This document shows, one piece after another, positions 44,114-52,645 of a DNA stretch of 64,000 bases. This DNA is from Symbiodinium natans (taxonomy: Eukaryota; Sar; Dinophyceae; Suessiales; Symbiodiniaceae): the NCBI GenBank assembly GCA_905221605.1, contig CAJNDS010002380.1, positions 315,360 to 379,359 on the forward strand. Direction: 5' to 3'. Under the pieces are notes generated by a model. The model did no database searches. It was given only the letters and a program-made list of their open reading frames with translations, and had not been told where the DNA came from. The stretch's first letter is position 1. Every line of letters starts with the position of its first letter. The translations under genes were made by a program, and so were the position numbers.

Positions 44114-45433
44114 TTAATGATCGGGATGGGTTGTGACTGGTGCTCCACTGTGTCCGAAGTCCGTCAGCCGCATGTAGTGGTAGTTGAGCAGGTATTCCCT
44201 GTTGTCGTTGAGCGCGTGGTGCATGATGTTCTGGATAGTTTGGTTGTGCTGCCGCATCCAATGTATCGTGGCTGTAGCAATGGGTTTGGGTCGCATCAGG
44301 ATGGCCACCGCATCCTTGTAGTAGTTGATCATCAAGGTCGTGGCGAAGGTGCGATCACATTGGGCTTGTTGTTCCACTATGTCCCTGTGGTCATCTGAGT
44401 TGGTGAAGTTGTAGCTCTGTTGGCAGTACGACGCAATGTTCTTGAGGAGGATGTACACTTCGCTGGGTGACATTCTGATGTTGAAATCGACTTCTTGATG
44501 TACTTGCCACGTCCAAATCTGGTTGGTGATGGTGGTGTACTTGATGAAGTGCTGGAGATGTCGATGATGTAGAAATCGATGAGCGGCACTGATGATCTTC
44601 CACGGTTGTAGAGGGAGGGTCGTAAGGAGCACGCCGTATATCTCGGATATGTCTGTGCCATCCGTCCATTGCGGGTATGTGTCAGGAAACTCAACATGAG
44701 ATTCGTGGTACATCGGAGGTTCGATGTCGCCGGGGTCCGTGTACGTGTGGAGCATCGCACGTTCCTGTTGTCGGTCAATCGCTAAATGGAATGCGAACAG
44801 GTAGAAGTAGTTGAGTTGAGTCTGAATGATGTCGTCCAAAACTTGCGGGTCCACGTGGAACAGATGCTCGGCCGATTCGCCTATGTGAGGATATGGTTGG
44901 TCCGGTCGACGGAAGCGGAGCATGCATCGAGCAAGGTGTGCCATGTCCAGCTGGATTCTGTGCTCATCCTCATGGATTGTCCATTGTGGTTCTGGGGTGC
45001 ACCGTAGGCAATGGTGCATGTATCGAAGGTCGGGTCCTGCATTGTATAGTTTGTGGCATTGACCTTCAAATGCTTTGCACGTCCATCTCAACGCGTTGAC
45101 TTCATGGAGCGGGAGGACCAGTCCTGTGATTTGAATGTGGTCTTCGCTGTTGATCTGCACGAAGGGCCCGTATGGTCCGGCTGGTGGTACATGTTGAGGA
45201 AGCCAGGCCACTGTGGTAGAAGCCGGAACTGTCAGTGCTCTAGCTGGACTCCACCGTAGAAGTTGTAGAGGTTGTGGATGTTGGTGCCGAAGCCTGGCAA
45301 GTTGCTCTCTCATGCGGGTTAGCTGGGCGTCATTGAAGTGGGACTCAAACTCGTGTCTTTTCAAGCCGATGTTGATTTCGTAGTGCCAGTACATGTACTC
45401 CAGGATCGTTGTGATGGACGTGTCCGGGATCAT
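44114..45433 (-). CDS. Giant element ORF10: unknown protein, paralogue-like set member
   Basis: 439 residues from ATG MIPDTSITTILEYMYWHYEI. It is non-repetitive, His- and Gln-rich, with mixed helices and no signal peptide. No known domain recognised. It shares a layout with ORF8 and ORF9: a similar N-terminal hydrophobic strand, and a late 'W..........(M/F)(S/T)..(E/D)(V/I)..(L/I)(L/M)' segment (IRMSPSEVYILLKNIASYC). ORF9 lies 146 bp upstream in transcription order. A structural or capsid-like role is possible but unsupported. Confidence 0.8.
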   Translation of the reverse strand: MIPDTSITTILEYMYWHYEINIGLKRHEFESHFNDAQLTRMREQLARLRHQHPQPLQLLRWSPARALTVPASTTVAWLPQHVPPAGPYGPFVQINSEDHIQITGLVLPLHEVNALRWTCKAFEGQCHKLYNAGPDLRYMHHCLRCTPEPQWTIHEDEHRIQLDMAHLARCMLRFRRPDQPYPHIGESAEHLFHVDPQVLDDIIQTQLNYFYLFAFHLAIDRQQERAMLHTYTDPGDIEPPMYHESHVEFPDTYPQWTDGTDISEIYGVLLTTLPLQPWKIISAAHRFLHHRHLQHFIKYTTITNQIWTWQVHQEVDFNIRMSPSEVYILLKNIASYCQQSYNFTNSDDHRDIVEQQAQCDRTFATTLMINYYKDAVAILMRPKPIATATIHWMRQHNQTIQNIMHHALNDNREYLLNYHYMRLTDFGHSGAPVTTHPDH

Positions 45434-45579
45434 ATTGCTCTGGGCTAGATCAGTGAGTGGTGATACCGAGCTCTGAGCACCGGGGGCGGGTAAGGTGGCT
45501 TTGGCTTACTCATGCACTGCGGATTGATCTCACACAACTAGCCAACATCTTTTTCATCGGACGAAACTGATGCATTGGT

Positions 45580-46986
45580 TTAAATAATTGGGTGGGAGTA
45601 AATGGGAAAGGTCTGTCCATTGGTATTCATGCGCATCGGGGTGGTTCTGTAGTACGCGTTGGGCTGAAACTGGTAGTGCCAGAACTTGACGATGAAGTGG
45701 CAGTGCGTGTCAATCCAGAGCTCACTGAATGGTGGGCCTCCCTCTGTGTCCGCGAACTCCTCCTGCATGTCTTGCGCGAGTTGTTGCAAGTCGAAATCAA
45801 CGCGGGATCCATTGTCGGTCATCTCCCTGGTGCTGCGAGGGCATATGCCGTGTTGCTCCAGGCGTTTGAGAATGCTGGATACCTCGTCGTAGGTCATGAA
45901 CTGTGTGTCCCCCTGGATGAACAAGTAGTACCATGTGCGTATGGTGTCGTGGAGGTTGAACATACGGATAATGCGAAAATGTCTGGTGGGATCATTTTCA
46001 CATAGTTTGGCGGCGAGGTACTCGATGGAGGATAACTCTGGCCAGGCTTGCTCATGCGATATGGCCTGGACGTAGTTGAGCATCATCAGGCATTGTATGT
46101 GACCAGTCTGGTACTCCTCTGTGACTTGGGGTGTGTGTTGGACATATAATCCCAGCATGCTGCGATGTGCGAAGTAGCACTCCTCGATGAAGAGGTCGCG
46201 GCGGTCCACGTGTCTATATGGGATTTGACTGACGGGTTGCGGCTCAAAGACGAGTTCCGTGCCACCCTTTGTCATCCGTTTGTTGCGCCACTGAAATGCC
46301 AACACGGTTGGCCACGTACATCTGTGGTCGTGCATGGGATAGATGTGTTTCTGTGTTTCCGGTAGTATGCGCATATCCACCAGATGGCGGTAGAAGTCCC
46401 TGGGGAGCTCTTCATTGCGTACGAGGAACTTGAACGTGACGAAGTCAGGTTCTCCTTGTTTGATGGTTTGGATCGCATTGTTGACTTTTTTGCTAACGCA
46501 TTTCAGGATTTGGCTTTGGTACATCTCCATGTAGAAGCCGTGAATGATCGTGACGTTCAGGTTCGCGTACTGCACGACTGGTCGGGATCTTGCATGGTCT
46601 GCAAACTGAAATGGAAGAGGCAGACAATATCGATGGCGTAGTTGGGCCCGCAAAATCTGATGGGCGAAAACGGCTCCTTTGTGTAGTCGCTGTTGGCCTG
46701 CGGCCAGGGAGTCAGCTTCCATGGGCAGGTCCTGCGTGACGCATCGGTGTATCAAAGACTCTGGGTCGTCTTGTTGTGCGAGGGAATGCTGTAGATGAGG
46801 ATGGGGGGAAAGGGTAGGGTCCAAGTGCAACATCGTGCTGTTCCGTTTTGCTCGTAGTGCTTGAAGGTGAAACTTCACTTCCTTGTCGGTCATGTGCCTG
46901 AGGTCCTTGGAGATGCCCTGGTCCATGAAGATGACTCTGTATTTCTTGCCGAGCTCCGGGAGTATCAGAGGGATGATTTGATCCAT
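45580..46986 (-). CDS. Giant element ORF9: unknown protein, paralogue-like set member
   Basis: 468 residues from ATG MDQIIPLILPELGKKYRVIF. The N-terminal ..YRVIFMDQG.. parallels ORF8 (LHVIFMDEH). The late segment TQFMTYDEVSSILKRLEQHG parallels ORF8 and ORF10. It has many His and Tyr and a repeated HxY pattern, but no recognised catalytic motif. Acidic stretch near the end (EEFADTEGGPPFSELW). Function unknown. Confidence 0.8.
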   Translation of the reverse strand: MDQIIPLILPELGKKYRVIFMDQGISKDLRHMTDKEVKFHLQALRAKRNSTMLHLDPTLSPHPHLQHSLAQQDDPESLIHRCVTQDLPMEADSLAAGQQRLHKGAVFAHQILRAQLRHRYCLPLPFQFADHARSRPVVQYANLNVTIIHGFYMEMYQSQILKCVSKKVNNAIQTIKQGEPDFVTFKFLVRNEELPRDFYRHLVDMRILPETQKHIYPMHDHRCTWPTVLAFQWRNKRMTKGGTELVFEPQPVSQIPYRHVDRRDLFIEECYFAHRSMLGLYVQHTPQVTEEYQTGHIQCLMMLNYVQAISHEQAWPELSSIEYLAAKLCENDPTRHFRIIRMFNLHDTIRTWYYLFIQGDTQFMTYDEVSSILKRLEQHGICPRSTREMTDNGSRVDFDLQQLAQDMQEEFADTEGGPPFSELWIDTHCHFIVKFWHYQFQPNAYYRTTPMRMNTNGQTFPIYSHPII

Positions 46987-47316
46987 CTTGCTCTACTATG
47001 TACAGTAACTGCTTCAAAGTCTCTCACCGCATGTCACATGCTATTTGCAGCTCAACATGGGAATGCGCTTTGCAAATGTTCAACGGCATGCTGTTGCATC
47101 ACTAATCCTGCCCTTGTACCGGTGTGCTGGTCGTGTGAAGGATGCATCGCAGGCAAATCATGTCTCTGTTCAGTGGAATGCACACTCCGAAAGGCTGAAC
47201 TGCGAACTTCTAAGTTTTCAGACTTCACAACGCACTGCAAACGAATCTTGTCCGCATTGGTCTACGGGTCTTCCATCCAGGGGTGGGTGGAATTGGGTCT
47301 TGCGTCGTCGAAGAGA

Positions 47317-48705
47317 TCAGTCCACGGACAGGTCCGGCTCGGTGTAGCTGTTGTAGGTGGTCGTCGGGAACCGTTGAACCGGATTCCATTCTTGGCGTCT
47401 TTGCCAGAGCTCTTCTTCGTCTGAGATGGTGCCTACGTCTTCGAAGAACGTGTGGCTGGAAAGCGGGTGGTTGGGCTGCCGGTGGTCGTGCTCTGCGTGC
47501 AGTAGAGATGAGACTAGTCGTTTGTGTTGACGTAGCCACTCTGTCAGATTGTCACGTAGAGGTTGCATGGGGATAGCGCAGGTGGAGCCGTTGAAGTCGA
47601 GGATGGTGTAGTCTGGGCCGAAGATTTCTCTTGTGAAGCGCCATTCTGCGTGTCTGGGGCTGAAAAACTTGAGGACGTGTATCATCATGTGGATGTCGGC
47701 GCGTGAGAAGATATTGTTCTGCAAACAGGACTCGTTGTTCCTGGTTTGCCATTCTTGTAATTTGGTGTTGACGTAGAGGATGAGCTTGTGCACCCCGAGG
47801 ATTTCAGGAGGGAGGTACTGCTGGTACTCCTCAACCGTGTGCTGTCGGGTGATCGCCAAGATCGCATTCCACTCCATGTCATCTTGAAGTTGGCGTTCTA
47901 GGTGCGAGGGGCGTGGGTTGGCTTTCTGGATGAAGATGACGCGTCCATCATGTAGCGGTTTCGTGGTGGGGGTTGGCAGGTCTTCTAGGAACAACTTGTC
48001 ACCAATCTGGAAACCTTTTCTGGCCATTGTGGCTATGCGGACCGTGGTCTCGTACCACTGCGAGGCAATCAAAGCTGTGTTAGCCGATTCATACTTGGAG
48101 AAGACAATCTGGGCGATGTGGGGTAGGCACAGTGCCGCACCAGGATGTGGGTGGTCATCTCGAAGAGGTTTTTCAACGTAGTGACCTTTGATGTGAGTCG
48201 GGATGCGGCGGATGATGCGCTGAATGTTGAGCTCATGCTTGGTTTTGTCACGTACCTCTTGGCCGAGAAATTTTGAAACCGGGGTCAGCATCTGATTTTC
48301 AGTTGGTAGTAGGCACACGAACGTGGCCGTCGTAGATGTGCTGGAGGAGATGTAGAGGTCCTGAAAGCCATGGAATATCATCATCATGTTCTTGAGCGCC
48401 TGGTAGGTGATGGCATTCTTGATATTGATGTGCCAGCCTTCGTATGCTTTGAAGTACGACGGGTCGATGACTTTGTGTAGGGGTGCCTTCTCCGTGTAGT
48501 ACGCTGGGGCCGTGTGGTACGTGTCGTCGAGGTAGTTGTACCGTTGGTAAAAGGGTTCCATGCTGTAGTGTGGATCTCTGCGCAGATGCTCCATTTCGAG
48601 TTCGTGCTCATCCATGAAGATCACGTGGAGGGGACCGGTCAGGAAGTCCAGTATGTGGCTCCACATGTTGGGCTGGGGAAAGGGACGGGGTCGGGTTCGT
48701 GCCAA
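47317..48705 (-). CDS. Giant element ORF8: unknown protein, paralogue-like set member
   Basis: The first ATG at 48664-48666 gives 449 residues (MWSHILDFLTGPLHVIFMDE). The open frame extends to 48705 without an earlier ATG. Just upstream, the coding strand reads CCCTTTCCCCAGCCCAAC before the ATG, a textbook pyrimidine tract plus AG. It shares N-terminal VIFMD and the late segment FSRADIHMMIHVLKFFSPRH with ORF9 and ORF10. The C-terminus is acidic and Pro/Thr-rich. No domain recognised. Confidence 0.8.
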   Translation of the reverse strand: MARTRPRPFPQPNMWSHILDFLTGPLHVIFMDEHELEMEHLRRDPHYSMEPFYQRYNYLDDTYHTAPAYYTEKAPLHKVIDPSYFKAYEGWHINIKNAITYQALKNMMMIFHGFQDLYISSSTSTTATFVCLLPTENQMLTPVSKFLGQEVRDKTKHELNIQRIIRRIPTHIKGHYVEKPLRDDHPHPGAALCLPHIAQIVFSKYESANTALIASQWYETTVRIATMARKGFQIGDKLFLEDLPTPTTKPLHDGRVIFIQKANPRPSHLERQLQDDMEWNAILAITRQHTVEEYQQYLPPEILGVHKLILYVNTKLQEWQTRNNESCLQNNIFSRADIHMMIHVLKFFSPRHAEWRFTREIFGPDYTILDFNGSTCAIPMQPLRDNLTEWLRQHKRLVSSLLHAEHDHRQPNHPLSSHTFFEDVGTISDEEELWQRRQEWNPVQRFPTTTYNSYTEPDLSVD

Positions 48706-48958
48706 AAAACTGTGGTCATGTTCTCCCGTGTGATAGTGGAGGGATGAGGTCTGCCATGTGCAGGGGAGGGGGGGGGGAAAAGGGGACGGGGGAGGTGCTT
48801 AGGTCGGCATGGCTTCAACTCGCATCTTGCCAGTTAACGGCCTCTTTTGGATTCGCAAGAGGGCCTGTATGGCGCAGGTGTGTGATGCTGTGTGCAGTGG
48901 CGATCAGGAAGATCACAATGTTCTCGGCAATCACATCGTCGATTTCCACGGCATGTTT

Positions 48959-49864
48959 CTACTTCACCGCCGGGTACATCTCGTCTTCTGAGATTTGGGA
49001 TCGTCGATCATCTTCTTCTTCAGGTGGTGGATGGTAGGGCATTGGTGAGTTGTGTGGGGTGTCCTTCTTGGGTTCTGAGGGTTGTGTAGTTGGATCCGGC
49101 ATTGCGCTATCCTCCTCGCGTCGGTGGATCGTGTAGTCGCCCTTGTACATGAAGCTTCTCTTGGTCTCCTTGTCGTAGTGCGTGTGATACTGCCAGCCGT
49201 TTTGGTGCCATGGGTGTTTCCAGAGCAGCTGGTGCTGGTGTGAATCTTCTTTGGCTTTTTTGCGTATCGCAGCGAGGCGAACGGCAAAGGGATGGGAATG
49301 AAGGGCTTGGGCGAAAGTGTGATATGTTGTGTCATTCCACTGGGTGTGGGCCTTCCACTCTGTGTACTTTTCCGGGTCTTCGATGGCCTCCCACGTCGTC
49401 AGAACGGGTTGGTCCGCGGGCCAGTCCGCGGCTACATAGGTGTGTGGATCGAGGTGTGCGAGGGAGATGTCCTGGAGAAGGTCCGAGGTGATGCCGTCGA
49501 ACTCGGGGTGCAAGCGCGGGTCGTCCGGTTGGTACTGTTGTCGTCTTTTCTTGGTTGCTTGTGGTGGTGCGTCTTGATGAGGTAGGTGTGCGGGTTGTGG
49601 TGTGGGCATGGAGATCTTGTCTAGGTGGTAGCCGAAGTTCTTGTGCCAATCTTGCAGGTGTCCCCAGATTGAGAGCGCCTCGCTGGTGGGGATCATGATG
49701 GGCGTGAAGGGATGGGGTGAGTTGCCGATTTTGGTGAGTTGTTCAAGTAGAAGTTGGGCGGTGTACCAGCGGATGGGGATGTGGATGTCGGGGAGCTCCA
49801 AGTAATCCTGATCGTACGCGGCCTGCACTGCCTTGTTGAACGCCGTCTGGGTCAACCAACTCAT
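48959..49864 (-). CDS. Giant element ORF7: unknown His/Pro-rich protein
   Basis: 301 residues from ATG MSWLTQTAFNKAVQAAYDQD. The frame is open up to 49957, but without an earlier ATG. The N-terminal ~90 residues are helical, the middle has KKRRQQYQPDD, and the C-terminal ~60 residues are hydrophilic and acidic (EEEDDRRSQISEDEMYPA). A CCTTTCCCC pyrimidine stretch lies just upstream of the ATG. Function unknown. Confidence 0.75.
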   Translation of the reverse strand: MSWLTQTAFNKAVQAAYDQDYLELPDIHIPIRWYTAQLLLEQLTKIGNSPHPFTPIMIPTSEALSIWGHLQDWHKNFGYHLDKISMPTPQPAHLPHQDAPPQATKKRRQQYQPDDPRLHPEFDGITSDLLQDISLAHLDPHTYVAADWPADQPVLTTWEAIEDPEKYTEWKAHTQWNDTTYHTFAQALHSHPFAVRLAAIRKKAKEDSHQHQLLWKHPWHQNGWQYHTHYDKETKRSFMYKGDYTIHRREEDSAMPDPTTQPSEPKKDTPHNSPMPYHPPPEEEDDRRSQISEDEMYPAVK

Positions 49865-50208
49865 GAGGTGGGGCGATCGGGGAAAGGTGAATGGGTGATG
49901 GTGCGAGTGTGGTTGATCTGAAAATGGTTTGGCTTCCGCAGTATCACGCAATCTCACTCATGTTAGTACCTACTGTCCCTACAGGTCCTGTCAGCTTTCA
50001 ATCGAGTCAAAAACTCAGTGTGCGGATTGACATGGTGCATGCACTTCAGACCTCTCCACGGAGCAGGTTTTGTGCTTATGATGCCGGCAGACATGTTGCG
50101 CTTGCCGAATCTCCGTCCGGCAGCGCCATCTCAAGACACACTTCGTCTTAAGGAATTGCATATACCACCCTACGTCAGAGAACTCCGCTGATCTCACTAT
50201 CATCATCA

Positions 50209-51174
50209 TCAACTTCCGATGGCTCGATTCATGCATCTCCGGCATAGGTGGACTGTGTGCGTGCCTTCTTTGGCACACCATCCCCCGCACGCGCAGTACA
50301 GTCGGCATCCGTAGTGCTGCCAGGTGGGGTGACTCTGGGCACGGGGCATGGGTTTGGGGTTGGGTCTGGGAGTGGGGTCCGTGGGTGCTGGTGGTGTGGG
50401 TCTGGGGTCATTGTCTCCTCGGTGCGATGATGCCGGATGTCTGGTCGACTGAGAATCATGTCGTGCCGGTCCCGGTGCCGTCGATGACGAGGCGCGCGAT
50501 GTTCTTGGAGACTTGGGTTTAGCTTTGACTGCGATGGTCTTGGTGACGACTAGTTGGTTTTCTGCTTGCTGGAGGTCCTCAAAGGTGCGGCGGTAGTTCT
50601 TGATGCTGTCCACGGTGTCGTCTTCCAGGATCTTGTACATGCCGTTTTCAGTGATCTGCTGTCTGTCCATCATGTCGATGAACTCGTAGACGGTGCAACC
50701 CGGGCGCTTTGTTGGAACTGCCAGCGAAATGGGTGTGAACCAGTTCAGCGCTTCGGAACTGCGTATCACGGTGTCACCCTTGGCGTCCTGAAAGCTCTTG
50801 AGGAGGGTTCTGAACAGGTCAGCTTGGTGCACGTGTTCACGTAATTTGAGTGCGGTAGAGTTGATGTCGAAGATCTTCTGTATCGCGTTCATAGTGATGG
50901 AATTGTCAAAGAGGAGGTTGGAGAGGTCCCCGACGCTGATGTCCTCCATAAGTTGGATGACCTGGGTCTTTGCCGTGGAAACTGCACTTTGTAGCGCCAG
51001 TTTTTGCTGGCTGAGAGGCTCTGGTTGAGGCGGATTCTCCGTTCGATGTCGTCGAGGTGGGTCTCTTGAGTCCATGGCCAGCCTTGTTGCTCTGGTAGTG
51101 CGGGGACTTCGTCTGCAGGACCGCGATCTGTTTCGCCGGGGACGTTCATCTCCGTGGTGGTCGTGCTTCACCAT
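50209..51174 (-). CDS. Giant element ORF6: Arg/Ser-rich N-terminus, Cys-rich C-terminus
   Basis: 321 residues from ATG MVKHDHHGDERPRRNRSRSC. A basic RS-rich start (1-45) is followed by a helical core (about 55-210, with DADLFRTLLKSF-type segments), a Pro-rich linker (about 215-285) and a C-terminal Cys cluster (CRLYCACGGWC, then HLCRRC). The cluster resembles a zinc-binding knuckle. A nucleocapsid-like or RNA-binding role is a reasonable guess. No known family recognised. Confidence 0.75.
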   Translation of the reverse strand: MVKHDHHGDERPRRNRSRSCRRSPRTTRATRLAMDSRDPPRRHRTENPPQPEPLSQQKLALQSAVSTAKTQVIQLMEDISVGDLSNLLFDNSITMNAIQKIFDINSTALKLREHVHQADLFRTLLKSFQDAKGDTVIRSSEALNWFTPISLAVPTKRPGCTVYEFIDMMDRQQITENGMYKILEDDTVDSIKNYRRTFEDLQQAENQLVVTKTIAVKAKPKSPRTSRASSSTAPGPARHDSQSTRHPASSHRGDNDPRPTPPAPTDPTPRPNPKPMPRAQSHPTWQHYGCRLYCACGGWCAKEGTHTVHLCRRCMNRAIGS

Positions 51175-51570
51175 GACTGAGGTGGATGAGCGATGGAAAC
51201 GTTACTCGATCCAAACAATCTGTCATGTTTCATGATGGTCAGCTGCACAGTACGTGAGTTTCCGTATGCAATCAACGTCAAGGGGTTCCGTCACAAAGGG
51301 ATGGGGGTAAGATGAAGTTTATCATGAAACATGAAGGTGCGGGACTCGCGCTTGGTCTCGGTTCTTTTGCTCACTCCAAGCCAAGCGTCGGATGTAGGTG
51401 AGATAGAACGGGAATCGTTTTTGGTGAAAACAAAATTGACCAAAGCGTAACAATGTTACTGGATGCTGTGGCGGTGCTGTTTAGGCCAGTTATCATCCAA
51501 CTTTGCGTTCTGCACGACGTCGTTGAGTGGACAGATGAATTGCACCGGTTCCGGGTTCCGATTCTTGAGG

Positions 51571-52356
51571 TCATGGATCTTGAAGATGCTGTAGAGGATC
51601 ATCTCTTTCGAGCGGGGCCCTGGAGTTTGATCTGTACTGTCCAATGGGTGCCTGTCTGGAGGATGTAGCTGAGCCGGTTGCGGATCGAAGGCACCTGCAC
51701 AGGTACTTGATGCTTTGGTCGTGTCGAGAAAGGAGCTGGTCGACGGTGTCCAAGCGAGTTCTTGTCTCGTCCAGGCTTGCGTAGATGGTGGTGTGGGATA
51801 TTGGATGAGGGTCCTGCGGGATGGTGGTATGGAGGCGGAGTCTGTCTCGTAGTTCTTGTAGTTGTTGGCGAGTTTGGTGTCCAAGAGCATCTAGTCGTCC
51901 TCCTAGTTCCTGTAGTCGTCTGGCTTGGAGAGTTTGATCACGTTGGATATCGTTGAGCTGTAGGTGAAGATCGCGGATGGAACCTTTGTGTCGGCTGATG
52001 TCGTTGGAGGTGGAGGCTCTTGATGAGTCCGCCCTGTACGCCGCTCGTTTGACGTCCAGGAGTTCTTCTAATACTGATTGGCTGCAGGTGCGCTCGTAGA
52101 CGAAAGCGAGCTCTTGTTCCAGCTGGAAGACGGTCTGGTCGAGGGTCCGGATCTTCTCTGCTTGCGAGGATACTGTGTCTATGAGGAGCTTCACCGCGTC
52201 GTCCGTGGTCTGGTGGATTGGATCGTTGGGGTTGGCGATCTCATCTGGGATCTCGGAGGCTGTCTGCATTGTCTCCGGCTGGTTATTGGGATGTTGCTGG
52301 CTTGCTGGCTGAGGATCCGGAATGGTCTGCTCCTCGTGCATCTTGTTGGTCGGCAT
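51571..52356 (-). CDS. Giant element ORF5: coiled-coil protein
   Basis: 261 residues from ATG MPTNKMHEEQTIPDPQPASQ. From about residue 50 to 190 it is a likely coiled coil with heptad-like Leu/Ile spacing (IRTLDQTVFQLEQELAFVYE, LQARRLQELGGRLDALGHQT). It contains few Cys. Coiled-coil ORFs accompany RTs in several retroelements (LINE ORF1, some Athena elements) as multimerising RNA chaperones. That role is inferred by analogy. Confidence 0.75.
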   Translation of the reverse strand: MPTNKMHEEQTIPDPQPASQQHPNNQPETMQTASEIPDEIANPNDPIHQTTDDAVKLLIDTVSSQAEKIRTLDQTVFQLEQELAFVYERTCSQSVLEELLDVKRAAYRADSSRASTSNDISRHKGSIRDLHLQLNDIQRDQTLQARRLQELGGRLDALGHQTRQQLQELRDRLRLHTTIPQDPHPISHTTIYASLDETRTRLDTVDQLLSRHDQSIKYLCRCLRSATGSATSSRQAPIGQYRSNSRAPLERDDPLQHLQDP

Positions 52357-52645
52357 GGTGAAGAATTGGATGAACGACTTGTTGGTCTATCAGCCGGGCA
52401 ACTTCTTCTATGCTACGTCTGTCACTGCGTCAGCCACTGAAGAGAAGCGCTCTGGGTGGGTGCGGGAAAGGGTAGGGGCGGACTTCACATGATTGCATGA
52501 TGTGCATGATCAAAATCACACTTCACTGCGGGACACGGGGCTTGGGGAGGAAAGGTTTGGGGACCTCAACGACTGCAATCCGTCACTGCGCATCATGGGC
52601 ACTTGCTGGCGGTCTTTGATATTGATTTTGCTGTGGTACTTCGAG

